Shown here piece by piece: positions 1 to 8,144 of a stretch of 48,012 bases of DNA. Source of the stretch: an uncultured Eubacterium sp. (GTDB taxonomy: Bacteria > Bacillota > Clostridia > Lachnospirales > Lachnospiraceae). The stretch lies in NCBI GenBank assembly GCA_910578975.1, contig CAJTRZ010000008.1:1-48012 (forward strand), read 5' to 3'. A program made the position numbers and the translations under genes. The stretch's first letter is position 1. Each line of letters opens with the position of its first letter. The notes below the pieces were generated by a model that made no database searches, was not told the DNA's origin, and was given only the letters and a program-made list of their open reading frames with translations.

Positions 1-64
1 AAGTAATGAGGTGAATGTATTTCCTCTGTATTCTCTTTCAGCAGGAAAGTCACCTCTACAAACC
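1..64 (-). repeat. Hairpin-forming dispersed repeat downstream of spoVAC (copy A, may continue off window)
   Basis: On the minus strand this stretch begins GGTTTGTAG and can fold into a hairpin. The outer stem pairs GAGGTGA with TCACCTC and the inner stem pairs TTTCCT with AGGAAA. It aligns along about 60 bases, at roughly three quarters identity by eye, with the right arm of the large inverted repeat at 43082-43147. Both copies lie just past the 3' end of a minus-strand gene. No U-run follows the stem, so it is not a standard terminator. The left window edge hides any second arm. Confidence 0.6.
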
Positions 65-90
65 AAAATTTAATGTAAAAACCTTATTTC

Positions 91-549
91 TTACACGATT
101 CCACATGCTTTTAAAATCATATAGATAATTCCTACAACCCAGCTCGAAAATATACCATATAATATTACCGGACCTGCTATCGTAAATATTTTTGCACCTA
201 CCCCAAAAATCTGTCCTTCCGCCTGAAATTCAATAGCCGGAGATACCACACCATTAGCAAATCCTGTAATAGGAACAAGACAACCGGCACCACCCACCTT
301 TGCAATCTTAGGATAAATTCCAAATCCTGTAAGCAGCACACTCTCTAATATCAGCACTAATGTAGTCCAACTGGCAGCATCCTCTTTTCCCATACCAAAA
401 TACATAAAAATTTCTAACCATACCTGACCCATAACACATATCAGCCCGCCAATCCAGAAAGCATTGAGCATATCTTTTACTAGATTATTGTTTGGTGTTA
501 CTCTCTCCACATACTCATTGTATTGTTTTTTTCTCTCTTCACTTTCCAT
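91..549 (-). CDS. spoVAC: Stage V sporulation protein AC (SpoVAC)
   Basis: Integral membrane protein of the SpoVA channel, which moves dipicolinic acid and Ca2+ across the inner spore membrane during sporulation and germination. The 152-aa product has several hydrophobic segments and SpoVAC-like stretches (GGAGCLVPITGFANG, PAIEFQAEG), and its length fits the family. It is the third of three spoVA genes after sigF. An ATG at 561 is possible. The ATG at 549 is preferred because GAGG lies six bases before it, whereas the AGGAG before 561 almost touches that start codon. SpoVAC is a mechanosensitive channel component in Bacillus (family knowledge). The usual next gene, spoVAD, is not in the 90 bases that remain before the left edge. 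Confidence 0.93.
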   Translation of the reverse strand: MESEERKKQYNEYVERVTPNNNLVKDMLNAFWIGGLICVMGQVWLEIFMYFGMGKEDAASWTTLVLILESVLLTGFGIYPKIAKVGGAGCLVPITGFANGVVSPAIEFQAEGQIFGVGAKIFTIAGPVILYGIFSSWVVGIIYMILKACGIV

Positions 550-565
550 ACTCAACCTCATTCTC

Positions 566-1006
566 CTACTTTTTTACCCAGTTATTTCCAAACTGGATTA
601 ACGCCGCTGCTACTTTTCCCAGTGCAATAGATAATACAATAAAACTTAACCCCATCTTAAGCTTTACTCTTCTGGAAAAAATTGCTGTTCCATTTAATGC
701 TTCCGCCAAAGACACAGCAAGACATCCTACGAAGACTCCCTGCGCTAATCCCATAATCCCCTGAAAACCTTGTGAAAAATTTGCTCCAAAAGGAATATCA
801 ATAGAAAATATCCAAAATAAATTCCACCATATTCCACCTAATATAATAGCACTTTCATATATTCTTACATGCTTCGCGGTTTTCGTCTTATCTGCCATTC
901 TGGTAACAACCCCTGTAGAAGAAATTAGTGCAAACACCGCTCCTGATATCACAGCTCCCCCACCAATTGATGTAAGTGCCAGAACAATATACTTTAATAT
1001 CATCAT
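566..1006 (-). CDS. spoVAB: Stage V sporulation protein AB (SpoVAB)
   Basis: Small polytopic membrane protein of the spore SpoVA complex. The 146-aa product has about four hydrophobic helices and the SpoVAB-like stretch ISSTGVVTRMADKTKTAKHV, and the length fits. Its ATG overlaps the spoVAA stop by four bases (1003-1006), so the two genes are probably translationally coupled. spoVAC follows within about 20 bases. In Bacillus spoVA genes are forespore-expressed (sigma-G). No promoter is visible between sigF and spoVAA, so read-through from the spoIIA promoter is also possible. Confidence 0.92.
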   Translation of the reverse strand: MMILKYIVLALTSIGGGAVISGAVFALISSTGVVTRMADKTKTAKHVRIYESAIILGGIWWNLFWIFSIDIPFGANFSQGFQGIMGLAQGVFVGCLAVSLAEALNGTAIFSRRVKLKMGLSFIVLSIALGKVAAALIQFGNNWVKK

Positions 1007-1629
1007 TTTACATCCAACTTTCCATCTTGTCTGTTATGCCCATCTATTAATGCCTGATTAATCTCTGTTTCATATTTTCTCATTTCCACCTCAATCGGTG
1101 TAGGATCCTTAGAAAGTTTCTTTGGACCAAAATGATTGTAAAACGTAAGAATTCCCAATCCTAAGCCAAGAGAATATCCTACTTCCATAATCGTTTTTCC
1201 TGTATTTTTATCTCCCGTAAGCAATTCACATACTTTTTCAAACATACTTCCAACAGAAATATCGTTGTTAAAGGACATAATTGAAAATCCGGCACCAAAA
1301 AATAAAATCAGGCAAATTACAATGACCTTAAGAAATTCTAACCATTTAATATCACTATTTGCTTTCTTAAATTCAATAATGCAGTCTGTTTCCCCAATAC
1401 TCTGAACATCAACATTCTGAAACTCCTGATCTACTATCTCAAATATCTTCATAATAGATACAATATATCTGTTCTTTCCATTGGAATTATCATTTAATAA
1501 CTTTATAGGTTTTAGTTTGTTTACTACTGTTTTATTTTTACATTCTAGTTTTGCTACGTCGCCAATTGTTACATAATCATTGGTAACTTCCACGCATTGA
1601 TCCATTTTAATATACAATGTATCGCTCAT
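1003..1629 (-). CDS. spoVAA: Stage V sporulation protein AA (SpoVAA)
   Basis: First canonical spoVA gene of the cluster. The 208-aa product has a soluble N-terminal half (about residues 1-95, including TIGDVAKLEC, which fits the SpoVAA N-terminal domain) followed by two hydrophobic segments (about 98-120 and 145-165) and a charged tail. A ribosome-binding sequence AGGTGA lies just before the ATG and overlaps the stop codon of the small ORF at 1638-1757, so translation of the two may be coupled. Identification rests on gene order (sigF then spoVAA-AB-AC) and domain layout. Confidence 0.88.
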   Translation of the reverse strand: MSDTLYIKMDQCVEVTNDYVTIGDVAKLECKNKTVVNKLKPIKLLNDNSNGKNRYIVSIMKIFEIVDQEFQNVDVQSIGETDCIIEFKKANSDIKWLEFLKVIVICLILFFGAGFSIMSFNNDISVGSMFEKVCELLTGDKNTGKTIMEVGYSLGLGLGILTFYNHFGPKKLSKDPTPIEVEMRKYETEINQALIDGHNRQDGKLDVK

Positions 1630-1637
1630 AAAATCAC

Positions 1638-1757
1638 CTATATTAACACAGCTATTTCTTTGTTATTTGTCTCTTTGTCTTCTGTAAATGCAAAAACACT
1701 AAAACCTGTAACTGCTAAAACAATTAGTAATACAAACATAATTCTTAATATTTTCAT
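1638..1757 (-). CDS. Small membrane or secreted peptide (39 aa) between sigF and spoVAA
   Basis: A 39-codon ORF. The ATG at 1757 follows GAGGTGCAAT, a good ribosome-binding site, and the TAG at 1638-1640 lies inside the ribosome-binding site of spoVAA. The product starts MKILRIMFVLLIVLAVTGF, a strongly hydrophobic segment of about 20 residues, and ends in a short charged tail (FTEDKETNNKEIAVLI). This looks like a single-pass membrane peptide or a short secreted peptide. I do not recognise a family. Its place inside a conserved sporulation operon suggests a forespore role, which is inference. It could also be a leader peptide that couples translation into spoVAA. Confidence 0.6.
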   Translation of the reverse strand: MKILRIMFVLLIVLAVTGFSVFAFTEDKETNNKEIAVLI

Positions 1758-1827
1758 ATTGCACCTCTTTTTTATATTCATAACAATATTTTCAGTATCT
1801 CCAAGAACTTCTCCAATATTCCAATTT

Positions 1828-2547
1828 TTAAAAATTAATTTGATTTTTTAGCTTATTTAGTATTTTTTTCTCCAATCTGGATACCTGTACCTGCGTAATT
1901 CCTATTTCTTTTGCTATATCAGACTGTGTTTTATTTTTATAGTATCTCAGGATAATAACATTTCTTTCTTTTTCTTCCAGTGTATCTAACAGTTGCTTAA
2001 TTAACACTCTATCAATAACCAGATCCTCATTGTTCGTTTTATCTACCAGTTTATCTAATATACTGACACCATTTCCATCACTGGAACTATCTACTTCCTT
2101 ATATATAGATTCAACACTTCTCAAAGACTCTATTGCTGTGACTACATCTTCTTTTGATAAAGAACATTTGTCTGCTAACTGTTCAATAGTCGGTTCTAAA
2201 TGATACGTTTCCCTGAATTTCTCCGTCTCAGCAATAATTTTATTTTGATTTTCTTTTATAGACCTGCTAATCTTGATGATACCATCATCCCTTAAAAATC
2301 TTCGTATTTCCCCTGTAATTAAAGGTACTGCATATGTGGAAAACGCCACATTATATTCCAAATCAAATCGGTCTATTGCCTTCAACATTCCTATGCACCC
2401 AATTTGAAACAAATCTTCGACTTCTCTTCCACGATTTGAAAACCTTCGAACAATACTCCATATCAGTGCAGTATTATCTGTAAGTACTTTATCCCTGGCA
2501 GCTTTATCCCCTTGGTGAGCCTGTTTTATTAGGGTTAATGTATCCAT
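1828..2547 (-). CDS. sigF: RNA polymerase forespore sigma factor SigF
   Basis: Sigma-F, the first forespore-specific sigma factor, held inactive by SpoIIAB until the asymmetric septum forms. The 239-aa product has region 2 (EDLFQIGCIGMLKAIDRFD, about residues 43-62, then FSTYAVPLITGEIRRFLRDDG), region 3 (about 115-160) and a region 4 helix-turn-helix near the C-terminus (LRYYKNKTQSDIAKEIGITQ). Length and order after spoIIAA and spoIIAB match sigF. The start follows spoIIAB by only seven bases, as expected for one operon. Confidence 0.96.
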   Translation of the reverse strand: MDTLTLIKQAHQGDKAARDKVLTDNTALIWSIVRRFSNRGREVEDLFQIGCIGMLKAIDRFDLEYNVAFSTYAVPLITGEIRRFLRDDGIIKISRSIKENQNKIIAETEKFRETYHLEPTIEQLADKCSLSKEDVVTAIESLRSVESIYKEVDSSSDGNGVSILDKLVDKTNNEDLVIDRVLIKQLLDTLEEKERNVIILRYYKNKTQSDIAKEIGITQVQVSRLEKKILNKLKNQINF

Positions 2548-2554
2548 ACTACCT

Positions 2555-2998
2555 CTATCTATTCTTATTATCTTTAATTTTTTTTGTCATAAACACTGTG
2601 GTCCCAACATTTTTCTCAGATTCAATATGTATATTGTCCATAAACATTTCCATAAACATAAATCCCATTCCTGAACGCTCTAATTCGGGTTTTGTCGTAT
2701 ACAGCGGTTCTTTAGCCTTTTCAATATCATCAATTCCCACACCCTGATCTTTTATTTCAATCTGTAATAAGCTGTCATTATTCTCCTTCCTAAGATTACA
2801 TTTCATAAATACTTGTCCCTGCTGTTCTCCATATCCATGTATAATAGAATTGGTTACTGCCTCTGACACTGCTGTTTTAATATCATTCATTTCTTCAACA
2901 GTTGGATCGAGCTCTGTCAAAAAAGCGGCTACAACCATTCTTGCCAATCCCTCATTTTGAGACTTTGCATCAAATACGATACTCATATTATTTTCCAT
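2555..2998 (-). CDS. spoIIAB: Anti-sigma-F factor and serine kinase SpoIIAB
   Basis: Binds and inhibits sigma-F, and phosphorylates SpoIIAA on serine. The 147-aa product has the GHKL ATPase layout: N-box around VSEAVTNSIIHGYG (about residues 47-60), G1 box IKDQGVGIDD and G2 box RSGMGFMFM. AGGAGG lies five bases before the ATG and overlaps the end of spoIIAA, so the genes are tightly coupled. A standard member of the spoIIA operon. Confidence 0.96.
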   Translation of the reverse strand: MENNMSIVFDAKSQNEGLARMVVAAFLTELDPTVEEMNDIKTAVSEAVTNSIIHGYGEQQGQVFMKCNLRKENNDSLLQIEIKDQGVGIDDIEKAKEPLYTTKPELERSGMGFMFMEMFMDNIHIESEKNVGTTVFMTKKIKDNKNR

Positions 2999-3007
2999 AA
3001 ATTCCTC

Positions 3008-3337
3008 CTAAAATTCAGCCAGATTTATCATTTCTGTTTTGTTAACAATTTTATACAAGCCGGAAATGGTAAGAATTCTGTCAATAGCGTTGTTTATGTT
3101 TGTAACTGTAATATTCCCACCTCTGGTCTTTATTAATTTATATCTTCCCATAATTACGCCAATTCCTGAACTATCCATAAAATTTGTATTTTTAAAATTA
3201 AAAACAATATTTCGAATCTGATTGGATACAATGTACCAGTCAGACTGTTCTGTAATTACCTTTGAATTATGATGATCTAATTCTTCCGGTAAATAAATAA
3301 ACAAATTTTCTCCTCTTACTTCATATAAAACTTCCAT
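3008..3337 (-). CDS. spoIIAA: Anti-sigma-F factor antagonist SpoIIAA
   Basis: STAS-domain anti-anti-sigma factor. Its dephosphorylated form binds SpoIIAB and frees sigma-F in the forespore. The 109-aa product holds the conserved phosphorylation-site segment NFMDSSGIGVIMGRYK; the DSSG serine is the expected target. An upstream ATG at 3358 would add MKFKGDY, but GGGGG lies directly before the ATG at 3337 and homologues begin at about that point, so 3337 is chosen. The promoter should be sigma-H dependent, but only about 40 bases separate this gene from the upstream terminator and I cannot identify one. Confidence 0.95.
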   Translation of the reverse strand: MEVLYEVRGENLFIYLPEELDHHNSKVITEQSDWYIVSNQIRNIVFNFKNTNFMDSSGIGVIMGRYKLIKTRGGNITVTNINNAIDRILTISGLYKIVNKTEMINLAEF

Positions 3338-3373
3338 ATAATCCCCCTTAAACTTCATTTTTCGTCATATATT

Positions 3374-3408
3374 AGAAAAGAGAAGGACTTACCTGTCCTC
3401 CTCTTTCG
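3374..3408 (-). terminator. Intrinsic terminator after the zinc-ribbon/TPR gene
   Basis: On the minus strand the stem GAGGAGGAC pairs with GTCCTTCTC around the loop AGGTAA, and TTTTC follows. It separates the upstream zinc-ribbon/TPR gene from the spoIIA operon. Confidence 0.7.
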
Positions 3409-3427
3409 TATATTTATAACCACTATA

Positions 3428-4855
3428 TTATTCTTCTGGTTCCTGACTGTCTTCCGGCAGCTGATTCTTTGCTCTTGTATAAAAATCAGAGTCCGGATAA
3501 TCATCTACAATCTTTTTAAAGTATTCCTGACCTTTTTCTTCATTACCATCTCTGGTATAAGCGTATGCAAGATAATACATCGCTTCATCATTGTCTTTAT
3601 TTGTTTCCAGGCATTTCTCAAACTGTTTAATGGCCTCTTTATAATCACCATTTCCATAAGCAGTCATTCCTGCATCAAAAGCACCTTTTTCAACCTGACC
3701 TGAAAGTTGGTCACTTAACGCTTCATACACTTTTGTAAATGGTGCTGAATCCATTTTCATCTTACCGTCAACCTTTTCTAGTGCCTTTGCACTCTTATCG
3801 TAATCTTTACTTAAATAATGCTGCACCGCCTCTAAAAGATTACTGTAATTCGTACTTAATGTATTTCCTGTATCAGTATACTGTGATAAACTTGTTTTTA
3901 ATTTATCTCTGTCAGCCTTAATTGTATCTACCTGATTCTGAAGCTCAGATATCGTAGAATTCTTAATCGCAATCTTCTGATTATACTCAACTTTTGTATC
4001 ATTTACTCTGTCTGTAACACTTGAAATTCTCGCAGGTGTCACTATAAAATAAACCAATGCTGCTCCCAGAAGAATACCGATGATAATATGAAGAATACTC
4101 TGTGCTCCTGTCAATGCATCTTTAAAGTCAGTTTTTGGAATGATCACGTCATTGCCACTTAAATATGGTCTGTCTACCATTCTGCCTCTGAGACTTCTTC
4201 TACGCTCCATTCTCCTATCCGGATTATTTTTCTTTTCTTCCTCCAGATAATTATTAATCTCACGCAGATATCTGATACTAAGCGGATTACACTTATCTAT
4301 CTTCATACATTTCTTTATCGTACGTTTTGCTCTTTCATACTGACCATTCTTTGTATATAAAAGCGTCAGTAACTGATATGCTTTGATAAAGTTCGGATTC
4401 TGATTCAAAACTTTCTTCAGTTGAATTATCGCCATGTCATCCGTACCGCTTCTGGCATAGTCTAGTGCTACATTAAACTTCTTAATTGTATGGTTTAATT
4501 CATCAACCTTACCTTTTTCCTGCTGGATTGCCACCAGATACTTATCTGCCGGATTATTATCCGGCTGAATATTCGTACTCATTACCCACTCTGAAAATGC
4601 CTGTACTGTTTCTCCCATCTCAAAGTATACCAGTCCCAGCAGATTTCTGGCATCAATATTTCTCTTATTCAGCTTTACACATCGTCTGAGAGTATCTGCC
4701 GCCCCTGCCAAGTCACGGTTCCTTGCTTTGGTAAGACCTGCATTATAGTAAGTATTGGACAATCTCACGATTCTCTTGTATACGCTTACGTCCATACCGC
4801 ACTGACTGCAATAGTCACTGTTCGTAAGAACGCTTCCACAATTATAGCAAATCAT
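3428..4855 (-). CDS. Zinc-ribbon and TPR membrane protein of unknown function
   Basis: A 475-aa protein. It begins with a zinc ribbon (Cys3, Cys6, Cys16, Cys19), followed by TPR-like helical repeats (about residues 30-190), a basic linker (about 205-230), one membrane segment (about 253-273), a coiled coil (about 280-335) and a second TPR block near the C-terminus (about 385-465), ending in an acidic tail. The layout suggests an inner-membrane scaffold with repeats on both sides. The specific function is not recognisable. It follows the small acidic protein gene and valS on the same strand and ends at an intrinsic terminator just before spoIIAA. Confidence 0.85.
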   Translation of the reverse strand: MICYNCGSVLTNSDYCSQCGMDVSVYKRIVRLSNTYYNAGLTKARNRDLAGAADTLRRCVKLNKRNIDARNLLGLVYFEMGETVQAFSEWVMSTNIQPDNNPADKYLVAIQQEKGKVDELNHTIKKFNVALDYARSGTDDMAIIQLKKVLNQNPNFIKAYQLLTLLYTKNGQYERAKRTIKKCMKIDKCNPLSIRYLREINNYLEEEKKNNPDRRMERRRSLRGRMVDRPYLSGNDVIIPKTDFKDALTGAQSILHIIIGILLGAALVYFIVTPARISSVTDRVNDTKVEYNQKIAIKNSTISELQNQVDTIKADRDKLKTSLSQYTDTGNTLSTNYSNLLEAVQHYLSKDYDKSAKALEKVDGKMKMDSAPFTKVYEALSDQLSGQVEKGAFDAGMTAYGNGDYKEAIKQFEKCLETNKDNDEAMYYLAYAYTRDGNEEKGQEYFKKIVDDYPDSDFYTRAKNQLPEDSQEPEE

Positions 4856-4877
4856 TTATCTTTCCATCCTTCGCCTA

Positions 4878-5021
4878 TTATTCTTCCACCTTTAGTTCAT
4901 TAATCATCTGAATCATTACATCTGTAATGTCAGAAATATTGTTGTTGTATATCGCATCCTCTGCTTCCTCAATTTCAAGGCTGGGATGAAACTTTTTAAT
5001 TTCTTCTTCAAAATTAATCAT
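4878..5021 (-). CDS. Small acidic protein (47 aa) between valS and the TPR gene
   Basis: A 47-codon ORF. The ATG at 5021 follows GTGAGGTACGAAT (GAGG six bases upstream), and it ends in tandem stops TAA TAG. The product (MINFEEEIKKFHPSLEIEEA..., ending ELKVEE) is strongly acidic, has no hydrophobic segment and is probably helical. It lies about 50 bases downstream of valS and 22 bases upstream of the zinc-ribbon/TPR gene, so it is probably cotranscribed with both. No family is recognised. Confidence 0.65.
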   Translation of the reverse strand: MINFEEEIKKFHPSLEIEEAEDAIYNNNISDITDVMIQMINELKVEE

Positions 5022-5071
5022 ATTCGTACCTCACTTTGCTGTGTTTACTACATATCGCTGACATTTATTGT

Positions 5072-7714
5072 TTATTTCAATCTTGCCAGCTGCTCTTTTA
5101 CCTGTTCCATCATCTGCTCGTATTTCGCTTTCTTTTCTTTCTCCTCATTAATTTTCTTTTCAGGAGCTTTACTTACGAAGTTCTGATTCGAAAGCATACC
5201 GTTTACACGGGCAAGTTCTTTTTCTAACTTCTGTACTTCCTTTTCCAGACGCTCTTTCTCTTTTGCAATATCTACCAATTCCGCAAACGGCATATAAATC
5301 GTAGCCTTTGGAATCACTACTGATACTGCATCATCTTCGATATCTGCCTTATCAGACTGAATGATAACCTCATTGGCATATCCAAGTGTTGCAAAGAATA
5401 CTCTTCCGTTTTCAAATATATCACGGATATCTGCATCCTCTGATACTACAAATACTTTTGCTTTCTTGCTTGGTGCCACATTCATCTCTGAACGGATATT
5501 TCTAATAGAACGGACTGCCTCTTTAATTGTCTCTACTGCTGCCTCTTCTTTTGCAAAATTGTATTCCTCTGTATATTCAGGCCAGTTAGAAATCATGATT
5601 GACTCTTCCTCATCCTGTAATGTACAGAAAATTTCTTCTGTGACAAACGGCATATATGGATGAAGCAGTTTTAAAGAATCAATTAATACTTTCTTCAATG
5701 TCCACAGTGCTGCCTCTTTTGTGTCATCACTATCATTGTACAATCTTGGCTTCACCATTTCAATATACCAATCACAAAATTCTTCCCAAATAAAGTTATA
5801 AATTTTGTCGGCTGCAATACCTAATTCGTATTTATCAAGATTTTCTGTCACATCTTTTGCTAATGTGTTGACTTTTGACAGAATCCATTTATCTGCATCT
5901 GTTAAGTTTTCCGGCTTATTATTTAAGTCAATATTTTCCTCTGGAAGATTCATCTGAATAAATCTGGAAGCATTCCAAACCTTATTTGCAAAATTACGAG
6001 ATGCCTCAACTCTCTCCCAATAGAATCTCATATCATTACCTGGTGCATTTCCTGTAATCAATGTAAATCTCAAGGCATCTGCGCCATATTTATCAATCAC
6101 CTCTAATGGATCAATACCATTTCCTAAAGATTTAGACATCTTACGTCCCTGGTCATCACGAACAAGTCCGTGGAATACTACCGTATGGAATGGAAGCTTA
6201 TCTGTATGCTCCAATCCTGAGAATACCATTCTGATAACCCAGAAGAAAATAATGTCATATCCTGTAACTAAAACATCTGTTGGATAGAAATAATCATAAT
6301 CCTCTGTATTCTCTGGCCAGCCAAGCGTACTAAACGGCCATAATGCTGATGAGAACCATGTATCCAGTGTATCTTCGTCCTGCTTAAAATGATTCTTTCC
6401 ACACTTTGGACATACCGTTGGTACTTCTTTTGAAACAACTACTTCGCCACAATCCTGACAATAATATGCCGGAATTCTGTGTCCCCACCATAACTGACGT
6501 GAAATACACCAATCACGGATATTCTCTAACCAGTTAAAATATGTCTTATTCATACGTTCTGGAATCAGTTTTAAATCGCCATTTTTTACTGCTTCCATTG
6601 CCGGCTTTGCCAACTCCTCCATTGCCACAAACCACTGTGGTTTAATCATTGGCTCTACTGTTGATTTACAGCGGTCATGTGTTCCTACGCTGTGAACTAA
6701 ATCTTCTGTCTCTACTAACAGCCCCAGTTCATCTAAGTCTTTCAAGATGGCCTTTCTGGCATCAAAACGATCCATACCTGCGTATTTTCCACCGATTTCA
6801 TTGATTGTTCCATCATCATTTAACATATTGATTTCCGGCAGATTATGACGCTTTCCAACCTCATAATCGTTCGGGTCATGGGCAGGTGTAATCTTAACAA
6901 CACCAGTTCCCTTTTCCATATCTGCATGTTCATCTGCAATAACCGGAATCTGACGGCCTGTCAATGGCAGTTCTACCATCTTTCCAATCAAGTCTTTATA
7001 TCTGTCATCTTCTGCATTTACGGCAACTGCGCTGTCGCCAAGTAATGTTTCCGGACGGGTTGTTGCAATCTCAAGGAAACGTCCTTCTTCTCCAACAACC
7101 GGATAGTTAATATGCCAGAAATGACCTGCCATATCTACGTGCTCTACTTCTGCATCACTGATAGATGTCTGACATACCGGACACCAGTTAATCAATCTGG
7201 AACCTTTATAGATTAATTTTTTATTATATAACTTTACAAATACATCCTGTACCGCATCGGAACAGCCATCATCCATTGTAAAACGTTCTCTGTCCCAGTC
7301 TGCTGATGAACCAAGGCGTTTCAACTGATTGATAATGCGTCCGCCGTACTCCGCTTTCCATTCCCATGCTTTCTCTAAAAATCCTTCACGTCCAAGATCT
7401 TCCTTGTTAACGCCCTGCTCTTTTAAGGAATCAATAATCTTAACCTCTGTGGCAATAGACGCATGGTCTGTACCCGGCTGCCATAACGCATTATATCCCT
7501 GCATTCTCTTAAATCTGATTAAAATATCCTGCATGGTATTATCTAATGCATGTCCCATATGAAGCTGTCCTGTAATGTTTGGTGGCGGCATCACAATTGT
7601 AAATGGTTTCTTACTTCTATCTACTTCTGCATGGAAGTATTTTTTCTCCTGCCATTTTTCATACAGTCTGTCTTCAATCTCTGCCGGATTATAATTCTTC
7701 TCAAATTCTTTCAT
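5072..7714 (-). CDS. valS: Valyl-tRNA synthetase
   Basis: Class I aminoacyl-tRNA synthetase that charges tRNA-Val. The 880-aa product has the HIGH motif as HMGH (residues 52-55) in PPPNITGQLHMGH, the KMSKS motif (525-529), a CP1 editing domain (about 190-350), a zinc-like Cys cluster (CQDCG...CPKCG, about 419-439), an anticodon-binding domain (about 600-740) and the C-terminal ValS coiled coil (about 815-880). AGGAG lies before the ATG. Expression is controlled by the T-box leader at 7800-8064. Two small genes follow on the same strand. Confidence 0.98.
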   Translation of the reverse strand: MKEFEKNYNPAEIEDRLYEKWQEKKYFHAEVDRSKKPFTIVMPPPNITGQLHMGHALDNTMQDILIRFKRMQGYNALWQPGTDHASIATEVKIIDSLKEQGVNKEDLGREGFLEKAWEWKAEYGGRIINQLKRLGSSADWDRERFTMDDGCSDAVQDVFVKLYNKKLIYKGSRLINWCPVCQTSISDAEVEHVDMAGHFWHINYPVVGEEGRFLEIATTRPETLLGDSAVAVNAEDDRYKDLIGKMVELPLTGRQIPVIADEHADMEKGTGVVKITPAHDPNDYEVGKRHNLPEINMLNDDGTINEIGGKYAGMDRFDARKAILKDLDELGLLVETEDLVHSVGTHDRCKSTVEPMIKPQWFVAMEELAKPAMEAVKNGDLKLIPERMNKTYFNWLENIRDWCISRQLWWGHRIPAYYCQDCGEVVVSKEVPTVCPKCGKNHFKQDEDTLDTWFSSALWPFSTLGWPENTEDYDYFYPTDVLVTGYDIIFFWVIRMVFSGLEHTDKLPFHTVVFHGLVRDDQGRKMSKSLGNGIDPLEVIDKYGADALRFTLITGNAPGNDMRFYWERVEASRNFANKVWNASRFIQMNLPEENIDLNNKPENLTDADKWILSKVNTLAKDVTENLDKYELGIAADKIYNFIWEEFCDWYIEMVKPRLYNDSDDTKEAALWTLKKVLIDSLKLLHPYMPFVTEEIFCTLQDEEESIMISNWPEYTEEYNFAKEEAAVETIKEAVRSIRNIRSEMNVAPSKKAKVFVVSEDADIRDIFENGRVFFATLGYANEVIIQSDKADIEDDAVSVVIPKATIYMPFAELVDIAKEKERLEKEVQKLEKELARVNGMLSNQNFVSKAPEKKINEEKEKKAKYEQMMEQVKEQLARLK

Positions 7715-7799
7715 CTTTTCTCTCCTGTTGTTTTCATAAGATTTCCTATAAGCACCAACACGATATGAAACATAGACTTAATTACTTTGCCTCATATGC

Positions 7800-7832
7800 A
7801 AGAAAAAGAGCAGCTGTGCTGCTCTTTTTCTT
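7800..7832 (-). terminator. T-box regulated terminator of the valS leader
   Basis: The sequence AGAAAAAGAGCAGC on one arm pairs with GCTGCTCTTTTTCT on the other around a short loop, with a terminal T-run. It is the alternative to the T-box antiterminator. Confidence 0.88.
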
Positions 7833-8064
7833 ATGTATTGGTAGCACACAAAAGGGCGAATCATCGCGGTACCACCTTTGTTTATCTCTCATCATATCTT
7901 TTAACGGGGACGAACCGGTCATAGCTAATGAACATCGCTGTTCTTTCTCACCATAACTGCTCAGAAACTACCTTCATAAACACTTCTTCGAAAGGCTTCC
8001 ACCATCCCTTTCTCTCTATAGAAGGTTATTTACTACTCCTTTTCTTCACGGCATTTTACATATA
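7800..8064 (-). promoter_or_regulatory. T-box riboswitch leader of valS
   Basis: Fills most of the gap upstream of valS. On the minus strand it has a stem I region with the conserved GGGATGGTGGAAGC segment, then a candidate specifier region GAAGGTAGTTTCTGAGCAG (valine codon GUA is the most likely reading; GUU is also possible), then the canonical T-box AAAGGTGGTACCGCG (about 7864-7879). It ends in a strong terminator stem at 7801-7831 with a T-rich end. Uncharged tRNA-Val is expected to stabilise the antiterminator and permit valS transcription. Confidence 0.93.
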
Positions 8065-8069
8065 AAGAT

Positions 8070-8098
8070 ATAATAAATATTTTATGGGGGTTTGTCAA
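8070..8098 (-). promoter_or_regulatory. Sigma-A promoter of the valS leader
   Basis: Minus-strand TTGACA (8093-8098), a 17-base spacer and TATTAT (8070-8075). Transcription would start near 8063, at the 5' end of the T-box. Confidence 0.8.
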
Positions 8099-8144
8099 CC
8101 GTGGATTAGCTTTTGCTCTAACTTTACTAAACAAAGTTTGATGT

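Noticed and set aside
3338..3373. Sigma-H promoter for spoIIAA
   Set aside because: The short gap between the terminator and the start codon shows no convincing sigma-H boxes.
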